64,000 bases of DNA from CAYPLH01 sp964411505 (GTDB lineage: Bacteria > Bacillota > Clostridia > CAYPLH01 > DUMO01). Shown here one piece after another: positions 8,462 through 15,890 of this stretch (position 1 is its first letter; each line of letters starts with the position of its first letter). Position numbers and translations under genes: made by a program. The DNA is taken from positions 62,001 to 126,000 of the forward strand of contig CAYPLH010000003.1 in assembly GCA_964411505.1 (NCBI GenBank), written 5' to 3'. The notes beneath the pieces were generated by a model. That model saw nothing but the letters and a program-made list of their open reading frames with translations. It did not search any database and was not told the DNA's origin.

Positions 8462-9316
8462 TTATCTATTATCCCTTTTATGAGACAAATCTCTTTCTAT
8501 GACTAAATCAAAATTTCTTCTTATATTGTTTATTACCGGAAGTTGTGCGGAATTAAATGTTAGTTTTCCAACATGAGACACCGGCAAAACTTTTATAGAT
8601 GTCCCGGACAAGAATAAACCATCCATTGAAAGAAGGTCATCTATGTGTACCTTTTTTTTAATAATACTAAGGTTCAAGTCAGAGCAGACATCAAGTATAT
8701 ACTTTCTTGTTATGCCTTGTAGCACCACCTCATCGGGAGCGGTTATAATGCTATTTCCTCTTGCAAAAAAAACATTTGATTTACTGCCTTCGGTAATTTC
8801 ATCATGCCTGTTTACTAGAAGAGCTTCAAAAAGGTTATTTTCTTTGATGAAATTATCAAGCTGCTCTTTGTATGAAAGGTTTATTTTCTTTATGTTTGGG
8901 TCAGATCTTTCTGTGCTGAAAAAATCTACTTTTACCCCTGACTCAATTTCTTTCTGAACAGGGTAATAGCTTTTACTTATGTAAACCAGACAAACTTGTT
9001 TTACATCATTGTTAGACACCATTACTTTCACATTACAGTTTTTATTACTATTGATGTTAATCAGTTTACTAATCTTAGCATCAAGATCTTCCTTTAAAAT
9101 GTTCAAATGAGTTCCAAGCATTAAAAAAGACTTTTCCATTCTTTCAAAGTGATCATTAAAGAAAAGTGGTGTGCCATCTATTATACGTATAACCTCATAT
9201 ACAACAGCTGAACTGGCAGCAGGTGAAAAAATGCTGCTATCTTTGCTATATACCATATCATCGACCATATAAAAGTTGCCTGCTAAATCATGCATACTAA
9301 TCATTTCCTTTTGCAA
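8462..9316 (-). CDS. Class IV aminotransferase (branched-chain / aminodeoxychorismate lyase-like)
   Basis: PLP enzyme of the fold-type IV family, 284 residues, the usual length. Visible family features are a central Lys-containing segment (INLSYKEQLDNF) and the strongly conserved EITEGSKSNVFF stretch that contacts PLP phosphate. The GITRK turn near the C-terminal third is also present. Family members include IlvE, D-alanine transaminase and 4-amino-4-deoxychorismate lyase (PabC), and the sequence alone does not decide between them. The gene is monocistronic and convergent to its neighbour. In-frame Met codons at residues 5 and 8 are alternative starts. Confidence 0.8.
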   Translation of the reverse strand: MQKEMISMHDLAGNFYMVDDMVYSKDSSIFSPAASSAVVYEVIRIIDGTPLFFNDHFERMEKSFLMLGTHLNILKEDLDAKISKLININSNKNCNVKVMVSNNDVKQVCLVYISKSYYPVQKEIESGVKVDFFSTERSDPNIKKINLSYKEQLDNFIKENNLFEALLVNRHDEITEGSKSNVFFARGNSIITAPDEVVLQGITRKYILDVCSDLNLSIIKKKVHIDDLLSMDGLFLSGTSIKVLPVSHVGKLTFNSAQLPVINNIRRNFDLVIERDLSHKRDNR

Positions 9317-9771
9317 AAATACTCACACACATGGCATAACAAGTGCAAAAATGTAGCTATGTATGTTTCAAGAAAGTATTATATCCTATGAAAATATATT
9401 AAACAAGAGTAGTTGATTTAAAATCAGGGCAAAGTTAAGCAATGACTTTCCACGTTTCCGCTATTGCGAAAGTCATATCTCAATATGTAGGGTCTGAACT
9501 GTAACCCTCTATTACTGTATCTTGCTAATAAAATTATTTATTGCTTCACTATATTATTCAAAAGTGTTATACTATTTTTAACAAAATCATTAGATAGTAC
9601 GCAATTGGCTTAACACCAAAAATCAATTTTTGAGATTAAACTGGCACTTTAGCCGCGTTTGTGTAATTATATCGGCATATATATGTGTCTTGCAGGAATA
9701 GTGCGAACGTTTCAACGCATTTAAATCCTTCAAGCAAGAATTTGTTGTTTAAGCCATAGGAAGGATTGAAA
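9317..9771. other. Intergenic region with hairpin and possible promoter
   Basis: No credible coding frame. It holds an inverted repeat ATGACTTTC (9442-9450) / GAAAGTCAT (9468-9476). A weak promoter candidate, TTCACT (9545-9550) and TATACT (9568-9573) with a 17-base spacer, would give the downstream isomerase gene a leader of about 190 bases. Confidence 0.4.
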
Positions 9772-10584
9772 ATGAAATTATCATTCAGTACTTTGGGTTG
9801 TCCGGATTGGTCATGGGAAACAATTGTAGACAATGCCGCAGTATATGGGTATGAAGGAATTGAAATACGAGGAGTAGAAGGAGAACTCTATCTTCCAAAA
9901 GTAAGTTATTTCAGCGATCTTAACCTTAAAGATACTCTGAGATACTTAAAAAACAGAGAAATTGAGGTAATATCTCTCAACAGTTCTGTTAGTTTTCATG
10001 ATCCTCTTAAATATACTGAAAAGCTTGAGGAAGCACGAGACTATATAGAGCTTGCTGAGAAAATGGGAGTAAAATATATCAGGATATTTGGTGACGTAAT
10101 AAGGGAGCCTGAAAAGGCCAGCGAGACACTTGATACTATAGCAAGAGGATTGGAACAGGTCTATGATATGTGCGAAGGTAAAAAATGCATACCACTTTTT
10201 GAGGTTCATGGTTCTTTTAACAATATTGAAATATTTCATGAATTATTCAAACGCTTTGCACACCCTAAGTTTTCAGTTATATGGGATATAATGCATTCAC
10301 ATAATGCATATGTTGATTCTGCTGTTGATTTTTTCAATTTTATAGGTAAATATGTCCGACACGTGCATATTAAAGATTGCTATTGGAGTAAAGATGATGC
10401 GTCATGGAAACTATGCGAGGTTGGCAAAGGTACAATGCCAATTAACAAGTATTGTAATCTTCTTTCTATGGCAAATTATAGTGGTTACCTGTCACTGGAG
10501 TGGGAAAAACAATGGCATCCAGAACTGTGTGAACCTGAAATTGCTTTTGTGAATTATGTTAATTATATGAAAGATATATTGTAG
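9772..10584 (+). CDS. Sugar phosphate isomerase/epimerase-like TIM barrel protein
   Basis: A member of the AP-endonuclease-2-like xylose isomerase superfamily, which interconverts keto sugars or inositols using a divalent metal. Features are the N-terminal FSTLGCPDW strand, YGYEGIEIRG, and the metal-ligand strands IRIFGD, FEVHGSF, WDIMHSH, VRHVHIKDC and LSLEWEKQW near the C-terminus. Glu, Asp and His metal ligands are all in place. The substrate is not predictable. AGGAAGG (9758-9764) sits seven bases before ATG 9772; a TTG six bases earlier is too close to that site, so ATG 9772 was chosen. The gene appears monocistronic. Confidence 0.82.
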   Translation: MKLSFSTLGCPDWSWETIVDNAAVYGYEGIEIRGVEGELYLPKVSYFSDLNLKDTLRYLKNREIEVISLNSSVSFHDPLKYTEKLEEARDYIELAEKMGVKYIRIFGDVIREPEKASETLDTIARGLEQVYDMCEGKKCIPLFEVHGSFNNIEIFHELFKRFAHPKFSVIWDIMHSHNAYVDSAVDFFNFIGKYVRHVHIKDCYWSKDDASWKLCEVGKGTMPINKYCNLLSMANYSGYLSLEWEKQWHPELCEPEIAFVNYVNYMKDIL

Positions 10585-10637
10585 TATTATCCCAAAAATA
10601 CATAAAAACACCCATAAAGATATTAAAAAATTTTATC

Positions 10638-10666
10638 TTGAATTAGAAAGTGGTCTGTGCTATAAT
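10638..10666 (+). promoter_or_regulatory. Sigma-A promoter of the tRNA gene
   Basis: TTGAAT (10638-10643) and a perfect TATAAT (10661-10666) have a 17-base spacer, and the tRNA begins 19 bases further on. Confidence 0.8.
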
Positions 10667-10684
10667 ACCACTTGTCAATAATTT

Positions 10685-10758
10685 TGCGGGATTGTGTAAT
10701 GGTAGCACGAATGACTCTGGATCATTTCGTCTGGGTTCAAATCCTAGTCCCGCAGCCA
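10685..10758 (+). tRNA. tRNA-Gln (anticodon CTG)
   Basis: Cloverleaf of 74 bases: the acceptor TGCGGGA pairs with TCCCGCA and the CCA end is encoded. The D arm is GTG/CAC with a GG-containing loop. The anticodon stem AATGA/TCATT carries the loop CTCTGGA, giving anticodon CTG, which reads CAG. The T arm CTGGG/CCTAG has loop TTCAAAT. It has its own promoter and terminator and so is a single-gene transcript. Confidence 0.93.
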
Positions 10759-10779
10759 GAAAAACTTAAATTTTAACAC

Positions 10780-10816
10780 AAAAAGAAGCCTTTCATAATA
10801 AGGGCTTCTTTTTGTT
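10780..10816 (+). terminator. Rho-independent terminator of tRNA-Gln
   Basis: AAAGAAGCC pairs with GGCTTCTTT, and the stem is followed by a T-rich tail (TTTTTGTTTT). It lies 22 bases after the CCA end. Confidence 0.85.
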
Positions 10817-10824
10817 TTGGTTTC

Positions 10825-10844
10825 AAGAAATTGCATGATATAAT
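10825..10844 (+). repeat. 20-bp repeated element with extended -10 motif (copy 1)
   Basis: AAGAAATTGCATGATATAAT occurs here and again, identically, at 12688-12707. The 3' half, TGATATAAT, has the form of an extended -10 promoter. Either an intergenic repeat or two related promoters; this copy could drive rimM-trmD with a long leader. Confidence 0.5.
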
Positions 10845-10922
10845 CTGCGCATCGCCATTTTCCGAGCGATTTTTGCGAGGTTATATTTCACAGTACAAAA
10901 TAGAGTATAAAATGAAATATTT

Positions 10923-11081
10923 TCACGTTTCTAGTGAATTTTCATAATTAAATCCAAAGCTGCACTCAAGACACATAAAACTCCTTGCACCATTATGGAA
11001 ATTAACCAAATACATTGGTGCTTTGCAAATAGGACATTTTGATTCGGTTCTTTTTCTAAACGCATGTAATTTCGCTCCCAT
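10923..11081 (-). CDS. Small zinc-ribbon protein (CPIC / CLEC)
   Basis: A 52-codon frame on the minus strand with two zinc knuckles, CPIC (residues 16-19) and CLEC (37-40), separated by 17 residues. The N-terminus is basic (MGAKLHAFRKRTESK). This is the layout of a treble-clef or zinc-ribbon mini-protein that could bind nucleic acid. A longer overlapping frame on the same strand shows no motif. No convincing ribosome binding site precedes the ATG and no partner gene is adjacent, so expression is uncertain. The paired CxxC pattern is the whole case for it. Confidence 0.5.
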   Translation of the reverse strand: MGAKLHAFRKRTESKCPICKAPMYLVNFHNGARSFMCLECSFGFNYENSLET

Positions 11082-11369
11082 AGTGATATTGTATGCAATT
11101 TTCGATAAATATTACTGTAATTTGTGAAATAAATAAAAGAAATTAACAAAAATCAAAGAGCACCTATCAAGAAATGCTTCAATGTGAATGTGTTACCCTT
11201 TACAAAAAGCTATCATGTTTGTTATTATTAACTTGAAATTTTGATTTTTTGCGAAAAGTCATGTTTAGGAGAAAACTTCAATAGTGCCAGAATAATGAGC
11301 AGAGTAAATTGACAGCAGAAAAGAGTTTTAACAGTCGTTATATTTAAAAAAAGTGTGAGAGGCGTATCT

Positions 11370-11885
11370 ATGGTGGAAAAGTATCTTCAAATTGGAAAGA
11401 TTGTAAATGCACGAGGTGTAAAGGGTGAACTTAAGGTTATTCCTTTAACTGATGATGCGTTAAGATATGAGAAGCTTGATTGGGTTTACGTGGAAAGAAA
11501 CGGATACCTTGAAAAATATAATATTGACCATGTCAGATTTGCGAATCCCTTTGTTTTGTTGAAATTAAAAGGAATTGATAACATTGATGCAGCGGAGAAA
11601 TTAAAAGAATCATTTATTATGATTGACCGGCAGCATGCTATACAACTACCCCAAAATTCATGGTTTATATGTGATATCATAGGCTGCAGTGTTATATTGG
11701 AGGATGGCAGTGTTTTAGGTGAAGTAACCGATGTCCTACAGACAGGCAGCAATGATGTTTATGTTGTTAAAAATGAGGTAAAAAAAGATGTGCTTATACC
11801 TGCCATTAAGTCTGTTGTTAAAGATGTAAATATAGAAAGCAAAATAATTAGAGTATCCTTACCGGAGGGGTTGATTGACGAATGA
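11370..11885 (+). CDS. rimM: 16S rRNA processing protein RimM
   Basis: Ribosome maturation factor that binds ribosomal protein S19 and helps mature the 30S head. The N-terminal beta-barrel starts LQIGKIVNARGVKGELKV, the RimM signature, and the C-terminal PRC-barrel includes GEVTDVLQTGSNDVYVV and VLIPAI near the end. The length (171 residues) is normal. The frame opens earlier at GTG 11355, but GAGAGG (11357-11362) lies seven bases before ATG 11370. It overlaps trmD by four bases. The usual clostridial partners rpsP and the KH-domain gene are not upstream here. Confidence 0.92.
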   Translation: MVEKYLQIGKIVNARGVKGELKVIPLTDDALRYEKLDWVYVERNGYLEKYNIDHVRFANPFVLLKLKGIDNIDAAEKLKESFIMIDRQHAIQLPQNSWFICDIIGCSVILEDGSVLGEVTDVLQTGSNDVYVVKNEVKKDVLIPAIKSVVKDVNIESKIIRVSLPEGLIDE

Positions 11886-12604
11886 GATTTGACATATTGA
11901 CAATATTTCCTGATATGTTTAATCCGGTACTTGGAGAAAGTATTATTGGAAGAGCCCAGAATAAGGGGCTTATTGAAATAAATACTATTGATATTAGGGA
12001 TTTTACTTTAAATAAGCACAAGAAAGTAGACGATTACCCATATGGAGGCGGCAGCGGGCTTGTTATGATGGCACAACCGATATATGACGCATACAGGTCT
12101 ATAGTCAACAATATGGAAGAAAAGCCCAGAGTTGTATATATGAGCCCTCAAGGGGAGTCGTTTAAGCAAAAAACAGCAGAAAGGCTAAAAAATTATGAGC
12201 ATATTGTCATTATTTGTGGTCACTATGAAGGTGTAGATGAACGGGTGCTCGAAGAAATTGTTGATGAAGAAATTTCCATTGGAGATTTTGTAGTCACAGG
12301 TGGAGAAATACCTGCAATGCTTCTCATAGACAGCGTTTCACGGCTTATACCAGGTGTGCTTTCAAATGAAAATTCTTCTATTGAAGAATCTCATTACAAA
12401 GGTCTTCTTGAGTATCCCCAATACACAAGACCCTACGAATACAATGGAAGAACAGTTCCAGAAGTTCTTATATCCGGACATCACGCAAATATCCAAAAAT
12501 GGAGGCGCCAGCAAGCGCTTATTAGAACCTTAAAAAAAAGACCTGATATGTTTGAGAAACTTGAGTTAAGTGAAGAAGACAGAAAGCTACTTGGTGAAGA
12601 TTAA
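11882..12604 (+). CDS. trmD: tRNA (guanine-37-N1)-methyltransferase TrmD
   Basis: Methylates N1 of G37 in tRNAs that carry G36, which prevents +1 frameshifting. It uses a trefoil-knot (SPOUT) fold that works as a dimer. Motifs are the N-terminal FDILTIFPDMF, PYGGGSGLVM (~52), ICGHYEGVDERV (~115) and the knot stretch EISIGDFVVTGGEIPAM (~135-151). The C-terminal domain carries LISGHHANIQKWRRQQ. The length, 240 residues, is standard. It is translationally coupled to rimM by an ATGA overlap. Confidence 0.97.
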   Translation: MRFDILTIFPDMFNPVLGESIIGRAQNKGLIEINTIDIRDFTLNKHKKVDDYPYGGGSGLVMMAQPIYDAYRSIVNNMEEKPRVVYMSPQGESFKQKTAERLKNYEHIVIICGHYEGVDERVLEEIVDEEISIGDFVVTGGEIPAMLLIDSVSRLIPGVLSNENSSIEESHYKGLLEYPQYTRPYEYNGRTVPEVLISGHHANIQKWRRQQALIRTLKKRPDMFEKLELSEEDRKLLGED

Positions 12605-12687
12605 ATTACTGTTTGAGTAGATGCACCTCATAAGAGCTCCCAAAATAATTAGTCTGATCTGTTGCACTATTATGTCATGAATGTCGA

Positions 12688-12707
12688 AAGAAATTGCATG
12701 ATATAAT
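12688..12707 (+). repeat. 20-bp repeated element with extended -10 motif (copy 2)
   Basis: Identical to 10825-10844. Here the TGATATAAT lies ~140 bases upstream of the chaperone operon, and could be one of its promoters. Confidence 0.5.
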
Positions 12708-12746
12708 TTTGACAACTCAGAAAACTGTAAAAAATAAATAATTTTA

Positions 12747-12775
12747 TTGAGTTTATTAACTAGATTTGTTAATAT
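12747..12775 (+). promoter_or_regulatory. Candidate promoter of the chaperone operon
   Basis: TTGAGT (12747-12752) and TAATAT (12770-12775) are 17 bases apart, about 75 bases upstream of the GrpE-like gene. I see no CIRCE element (TTAGCACTC-N9-GAGTGCTAA), so the operon is probably outside HrcA control. Confidence 0.4.
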
Positions 12776-12849
12776 ATTTTGTAGAATAAAAAAATACAGC
12801 AATCGACATTTTAAAATATAGAAAAGGTACTAATAAATGGAGGAAGGAC

Positions 12850-13491
12850 ATGCTTGACGTATTTGCAGAAATTGAAAATTATAAGGAAATAACTCTTGAT
12901 GGTATAAAAGCTTCTGAAGCAAATGGCAATACAGGGGTTGTAGGCATCATGGGCAACATCGCTGAAGACGTAAGCAGGATCTCAAAAACATTATTCAAGC
13001 TTGAGCAGTATTATGAGGATCTTGGTGATGAGGTGCATGAAGCTTCAGACAGTAAAAGAGAGTTAAAAGAGACCTACAGTGGGTTGTTGACATCAAAAGA
13101 TGATGTTATAAAGGATTTGTATAGAAGGTTACAGGAATATGGTGCGAAAATTCAGAACCTTCTGAGTGCCCTTATTGAGTTTTCTGATATATTAAATATT
13201 ATAAATGGATTTATATCTGCTTCAAAAGATGAGCACTGGATTTCCCAAATGGATATGATAAGAGGCTCTGTGGAGGCGTTAATTGCAAAAAATGGAATTA
13301 TTGAAACGGGTAGCGAGAAATTTTTTGATGATCTTCTGCATGAGGCAGTTTCAGTTGTAGCCCTTGAGGACAAAGATTATCTTGAAGTTATTGGTGTGGA
13401 AAGAAAAGGTTATTTATATATGGGCAAAGTATACAGAAAAGCCAGAGTAGTGGTTAATAATTATAGAAAGGCAGAGAACGCAAATGGCTAA
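12850..13491 (+). CDS. GrpE-like nucleotide exchange factor (divergent)
   Basis: Probable exchange factor for the Hsp70 encoded next. The N-terminal half (to ~110) is helical and charged, as in the GrpE dimer helix. The C-terminal 50 residues (HEAVSVVALEDKDY, VIGVERKGYLYMGKVYRKA, VVVN) match the GrpE beta domain that contacts the Hsp70 ATPase domain (in GrpE: V..KGY..GD.V.R.A.V.V). Overall similarity to housekeeping GrpE is low, so I give no symbol. A strong SD (GGAGGAAGG) precedes ATG 12850. It overlaps the Hsp70 gene by eight bases, which supports a functional pair. Confidence 0.72.
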   Translation: MLDVFAEIENYKEITLDGIKASEANGNTGVVGIMGNIAEDVSRISKTLFKLEQYYEDLGDEVHEASDSKRELKETYSGLLTSKDDVIKDLYRRLQEYGAKIQNLLSALIEFSDILNIINGFISASKDEHWISQMDMIRGSVEALIAKNGIIETGSEKFFDDLLHEAVSVVALEDKDYLEVIGVERKGYLYMGKVYRKARVVVNNYRKAENANG

Positions 13492-15193
13492 AATAGTGGG
13501 AATTGATCTTGGGACATCAACTTCTGAGATATCTATACTAAAGAATGGACGTCCCTTTTTAATTCCAAATACATACGATAAAAACATAACACCGTCGGTT
13601 GTATATATAAATGAAGAGGGAGATGTCAAGGTCGGAGACGATGCAATAAGCTACACTATTCTTGAACCGGAAAATACTATTATTGAAGTAAAAAGACTGA
13701 TGGGGTCACAACTGCCCATTAAGCTTGGGAACAAACAGATGAAGCCTGAAGAGATCTCAGCGTGTATATTAAAATATCTCAAGCAGTGTGCTGAAGCGTA
13801 TCTTGGGGAAGCGGTGGATGAGGCTGTTATAACTGTTCCTGCATACTTTACAAATGATCAGAGGGTAGCAACCACAAAAGCCGGTGAGCTTGCAGGTTTC
13901 AAAGTGGAAAGAATTATAAACGAGCCCACAGCAGCAGCTCTTGCTTATGGCATTTACCACATGAAGGATCAGAAATATATTCTTGTTTATGATTTTGGAG
14001 GAGGAACCTTGGATGTTTCCGTGCTGGAGATGTTTGAAGGAGTGCTTGAAGTAAAGGCAAGCAGCGGGAACAATCAGCTTGGAGGTAAAGAGTTTGATGA
14101 AGCTATAATCGAAATGCTGGTTAAGGATTTTGAAAAACAGAACAAAATTGACATAAAAAAAGATAAAAAAGCAATGGTACGCCTCAAAGAGGCATCTGAA
14201 AAAGCCAAGATAGAATTATCGGAAAATAAGTCAACCACTGTTAACCTTCCATTCTTAACATTAAAAGAAGATGAACCGCTTGGAATCAAAAGGAACATTA
14301 CAAGGCGGCAATTTGAAAAGTTGATAGACAAATTGGTCAAATCTACCCTTGAACCCATAAATGAAGCCTTAAATGACGCAGGTCTGAAAGTTAGTGAGAT
14401 TGATACAGTATTACTTGTTGGAGGAACTACAAAAATACCACTTGTAAAGGAAACACTCAAACGCAAATTCCTCAAGGAGCCTTTATATGAAGTAAATCCT
14501 GACGAAGCCGTAGCTTGTGGAGCTGCTATTCAGGCTGCTATAAAAAGTGGCGAGCTTTCAGGGGAGGAAGACATTATAATAACAGATGTCTGCCCCTATT
14601 CCCTTGGCATAGAATGCGTACAGGAAATAGGAGGAATAGAATTACCCGGTTTGTTAGATATCTTGATAGAGCGAAATACGACAGTACCTGTATCAGTTAA
14701 AAAAAATTATTACACCTTTTCTGATAACCAGACAGAAGCAAGCATTGATGTATATCAGGGAGACAATATGATAGCTGAAGAAAACAATAATATAGGAAAC
14801 ATTGTTATCAGCGGAATACCAAAAGCAATCAAAGGAGAAGAAAAAATAATTGTTGAGTTTTCCTATGATATAAATGGAATTCTTGATGTAAAAGCAATAA
14901 TAGAAAAAACGAAGAAAGAGGCAAGCATTAGAATTGATACTAAAGAAGTGCCAATAGAAAAGGAAATTGATGTCGAAGTGGAATGGATAAATTCAAGGTA
15001 TGCAAAAAAAGTAAGAGTATTAATAAAAAAGGCAGAAAAGCTCATCAATTCTAAAGGAACACTTGAATCTTTAAAAGAGGAGCTTAGAACTACACTTTAT
15101 GAACTAAAATATGCTCTAGCAACAGATAATGAAGCTTTCGTCAGAAGATACGAGGATGAGCTTACAGGGTTGCTTTATGGAGTTGGAGAATGA
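13484..15193 (+). CDS. Hsp70-family chaperone (DnaK-like, accessory)
   Basis: ATP-driven chaperone, 569 residues against ~610 for housekeeping DnaK. The ATPase domain shows IVGIDLGTSTSEISI (phosphate 1 loop; GTSTS where DnaK has GTTNS), INEPTAAALAYG (~145), YDFGGGTLDVSV (phosphate 2 loop, ~168) and VLLVGGTTKIPLV (adenosine loop, ~309). The substrate-binding domain follows from ~370 (CPYSLGIE). The C-terminal lid is short and lacks the EEVD-like disordered tail. It lies in one operon with GrpE-like, TPR and J-type genes, so it looks like a self-contained accessory Hsp70 machine. The client is unknown. Confidence 0.9.
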   Translation: MAKIVGIDLGTSTSEISILKNGRPFLIPNTYDKNITPSVVYINEEGDVKVGDDAISYTILEPENTIIEVKRLMGSQLPIKLGNKQMKPEEISACILKYLKQCAEAYLGEAVDEAVITVPAYFTNDQRVATTKAGELAGFKVERIINEPTAAALAYGIYHMKDQKYILVYDFGGGTLDVSVLEMFEGVLEVKASSGNNQLGGKEFDEAIIEMLVKDFEKQNKIDIKKDKKAMVRLKEASEKAKIELSENKSTTVNLPFLTLKEDEPLGIKRNITRRQFEKLIDKLVKSTLEPINEALNDAGLKVSEIDTVLLVGGTTKIPLVKETLKRKFLKEPLYEVNPDEAVACGAAIQAAIKSGELSGEEDIIITDVCPYSLGIECVQEIGGIELPGLLDILIERNTTVPVSVKKNYYTFSDNQTEASIDVYQGDNMIAEENNNIGNIVISGIPKAIKGEEKIIVEFSYDINGILDVKAIIEKTKKEASIRIDTKEVPIEKEIDVEVEWINSRYAKKVRVLIKKAEKLINSKGTLESLKEELRTTLYELKYALATDNEAFVRRYEDELTGLLYGVGE

Positions 15194-15296
15194 AAGGCTG
15201 AGAAATCATAGATCTACATTTCTGGTCTTTTTTTGTCAGACATGGCATTTTGAGTTTTTAGAAATAGTTGTGTTAAGGAAAGGAATTCTTATATTA

Positions 15297-15890
15297 ATGG
15301 AGCACAAGTTAAATATGAACAGTATAGGAGCAATTAGTTTCAATAATGCATTGCAGTGTCTAAATAGCAGAGATATAGAGGGTGCGGAGTTGTTCTTGGA
15401 ACAGGCACTTTTAATTGATGGCGATAATGCATTATACTTAAAAATCAAGGGTTTATGCAAGTACATAAAGGGGCAGTTTGTAGAAGCAAAAATGTGCTGG
15501 ATGAAAGTTTTGTCGCTTGATGAGGAAGATATCGATACTAAGCGGTATCTTTCAGAATTTGATTCGGAAGATTTTAAATTTTATCTTGAAAATTATAATA
15601 AATGCATCGGGCTGATGAGGGGAAATCCGGTAAAAGCGATAGGTATTCTGAAATCTTCAATTGAACAGGTGCCAAACGTTAAAGGGTATGAACTGATTGG
15701 TCTTTTGTACTACAGACTGGGTCTTAGAAAGTCTGCATTAATTTTCTGGAAAAAGGCATTAAACATGGATATATCGAATAAAACAGTGCAACGTTATATT
15801 TCAGTCTGTAAGAAATGTGTTTTTCCTTTAATAGTAGAAAAAGCAATAGTGGAGGTGCTTTTAGTTGTCGGGAAACTTAAATTATTATGA
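15297..15890 (+). CDS. TPR-repeat protein of the chaperone operon
   Basis: A 197-residue helical protein with tetratricopeptide-like pairs: FNNALQCLNSRDIEGAELFL, ALYLKIKGLCKYIKGQFVEA, and KGYELIGLLYYRLGLRKSAL. TPR proteins act as docking scaffolds for chaperones or their clients. The frame is open from 15129, inside the Hsp70 gene, but AGGAAAGGA (15276-15284) precedes ATG 15297 (spacing 12) and the upstream residues are not helical repeats, so I take that start. It overlaps the J-protein gene by 26 bases. The role as co-chaperone is inferred from context. Confidence 0.72.
   Translation: MEHKLNMNSIGAISFNNALQCLNSRDIEGAELFLEQALLIDGDNALYLKIKGLCKYIKGQFVEAKMCWMKVLSLDEEDIDTKRYLSEFDSEDFKFYLENYNKCIGLMRGNPVKAIGILKSSIEQVPNVKGYELIGLLYYRLGLRKSALIFWKKALNMDISNKTVQRYISVCKKCVFPLIVEKAIVEVLLVVGKLKLL

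Noticed and set aside
10931..11149. 72-codon minus-strand frame
   Set aside because: No protein-like motif; the overlapping frame on the same strand encodes the CPIC/CLEC zinc ribbon, which is the better reading.
12604..12850. CIRCE/HrcA operator for the chaperone operon
   Set aside because: No TTAGCACTC-N9-GAGTGCTAA-like sequence is present.
15129..15296. Long N-terminal extension of the TPR gene
   Set aside because: It overlaps the Hsp70 gene, lacks TPR character, and a good SD lies just before ATG 15297.
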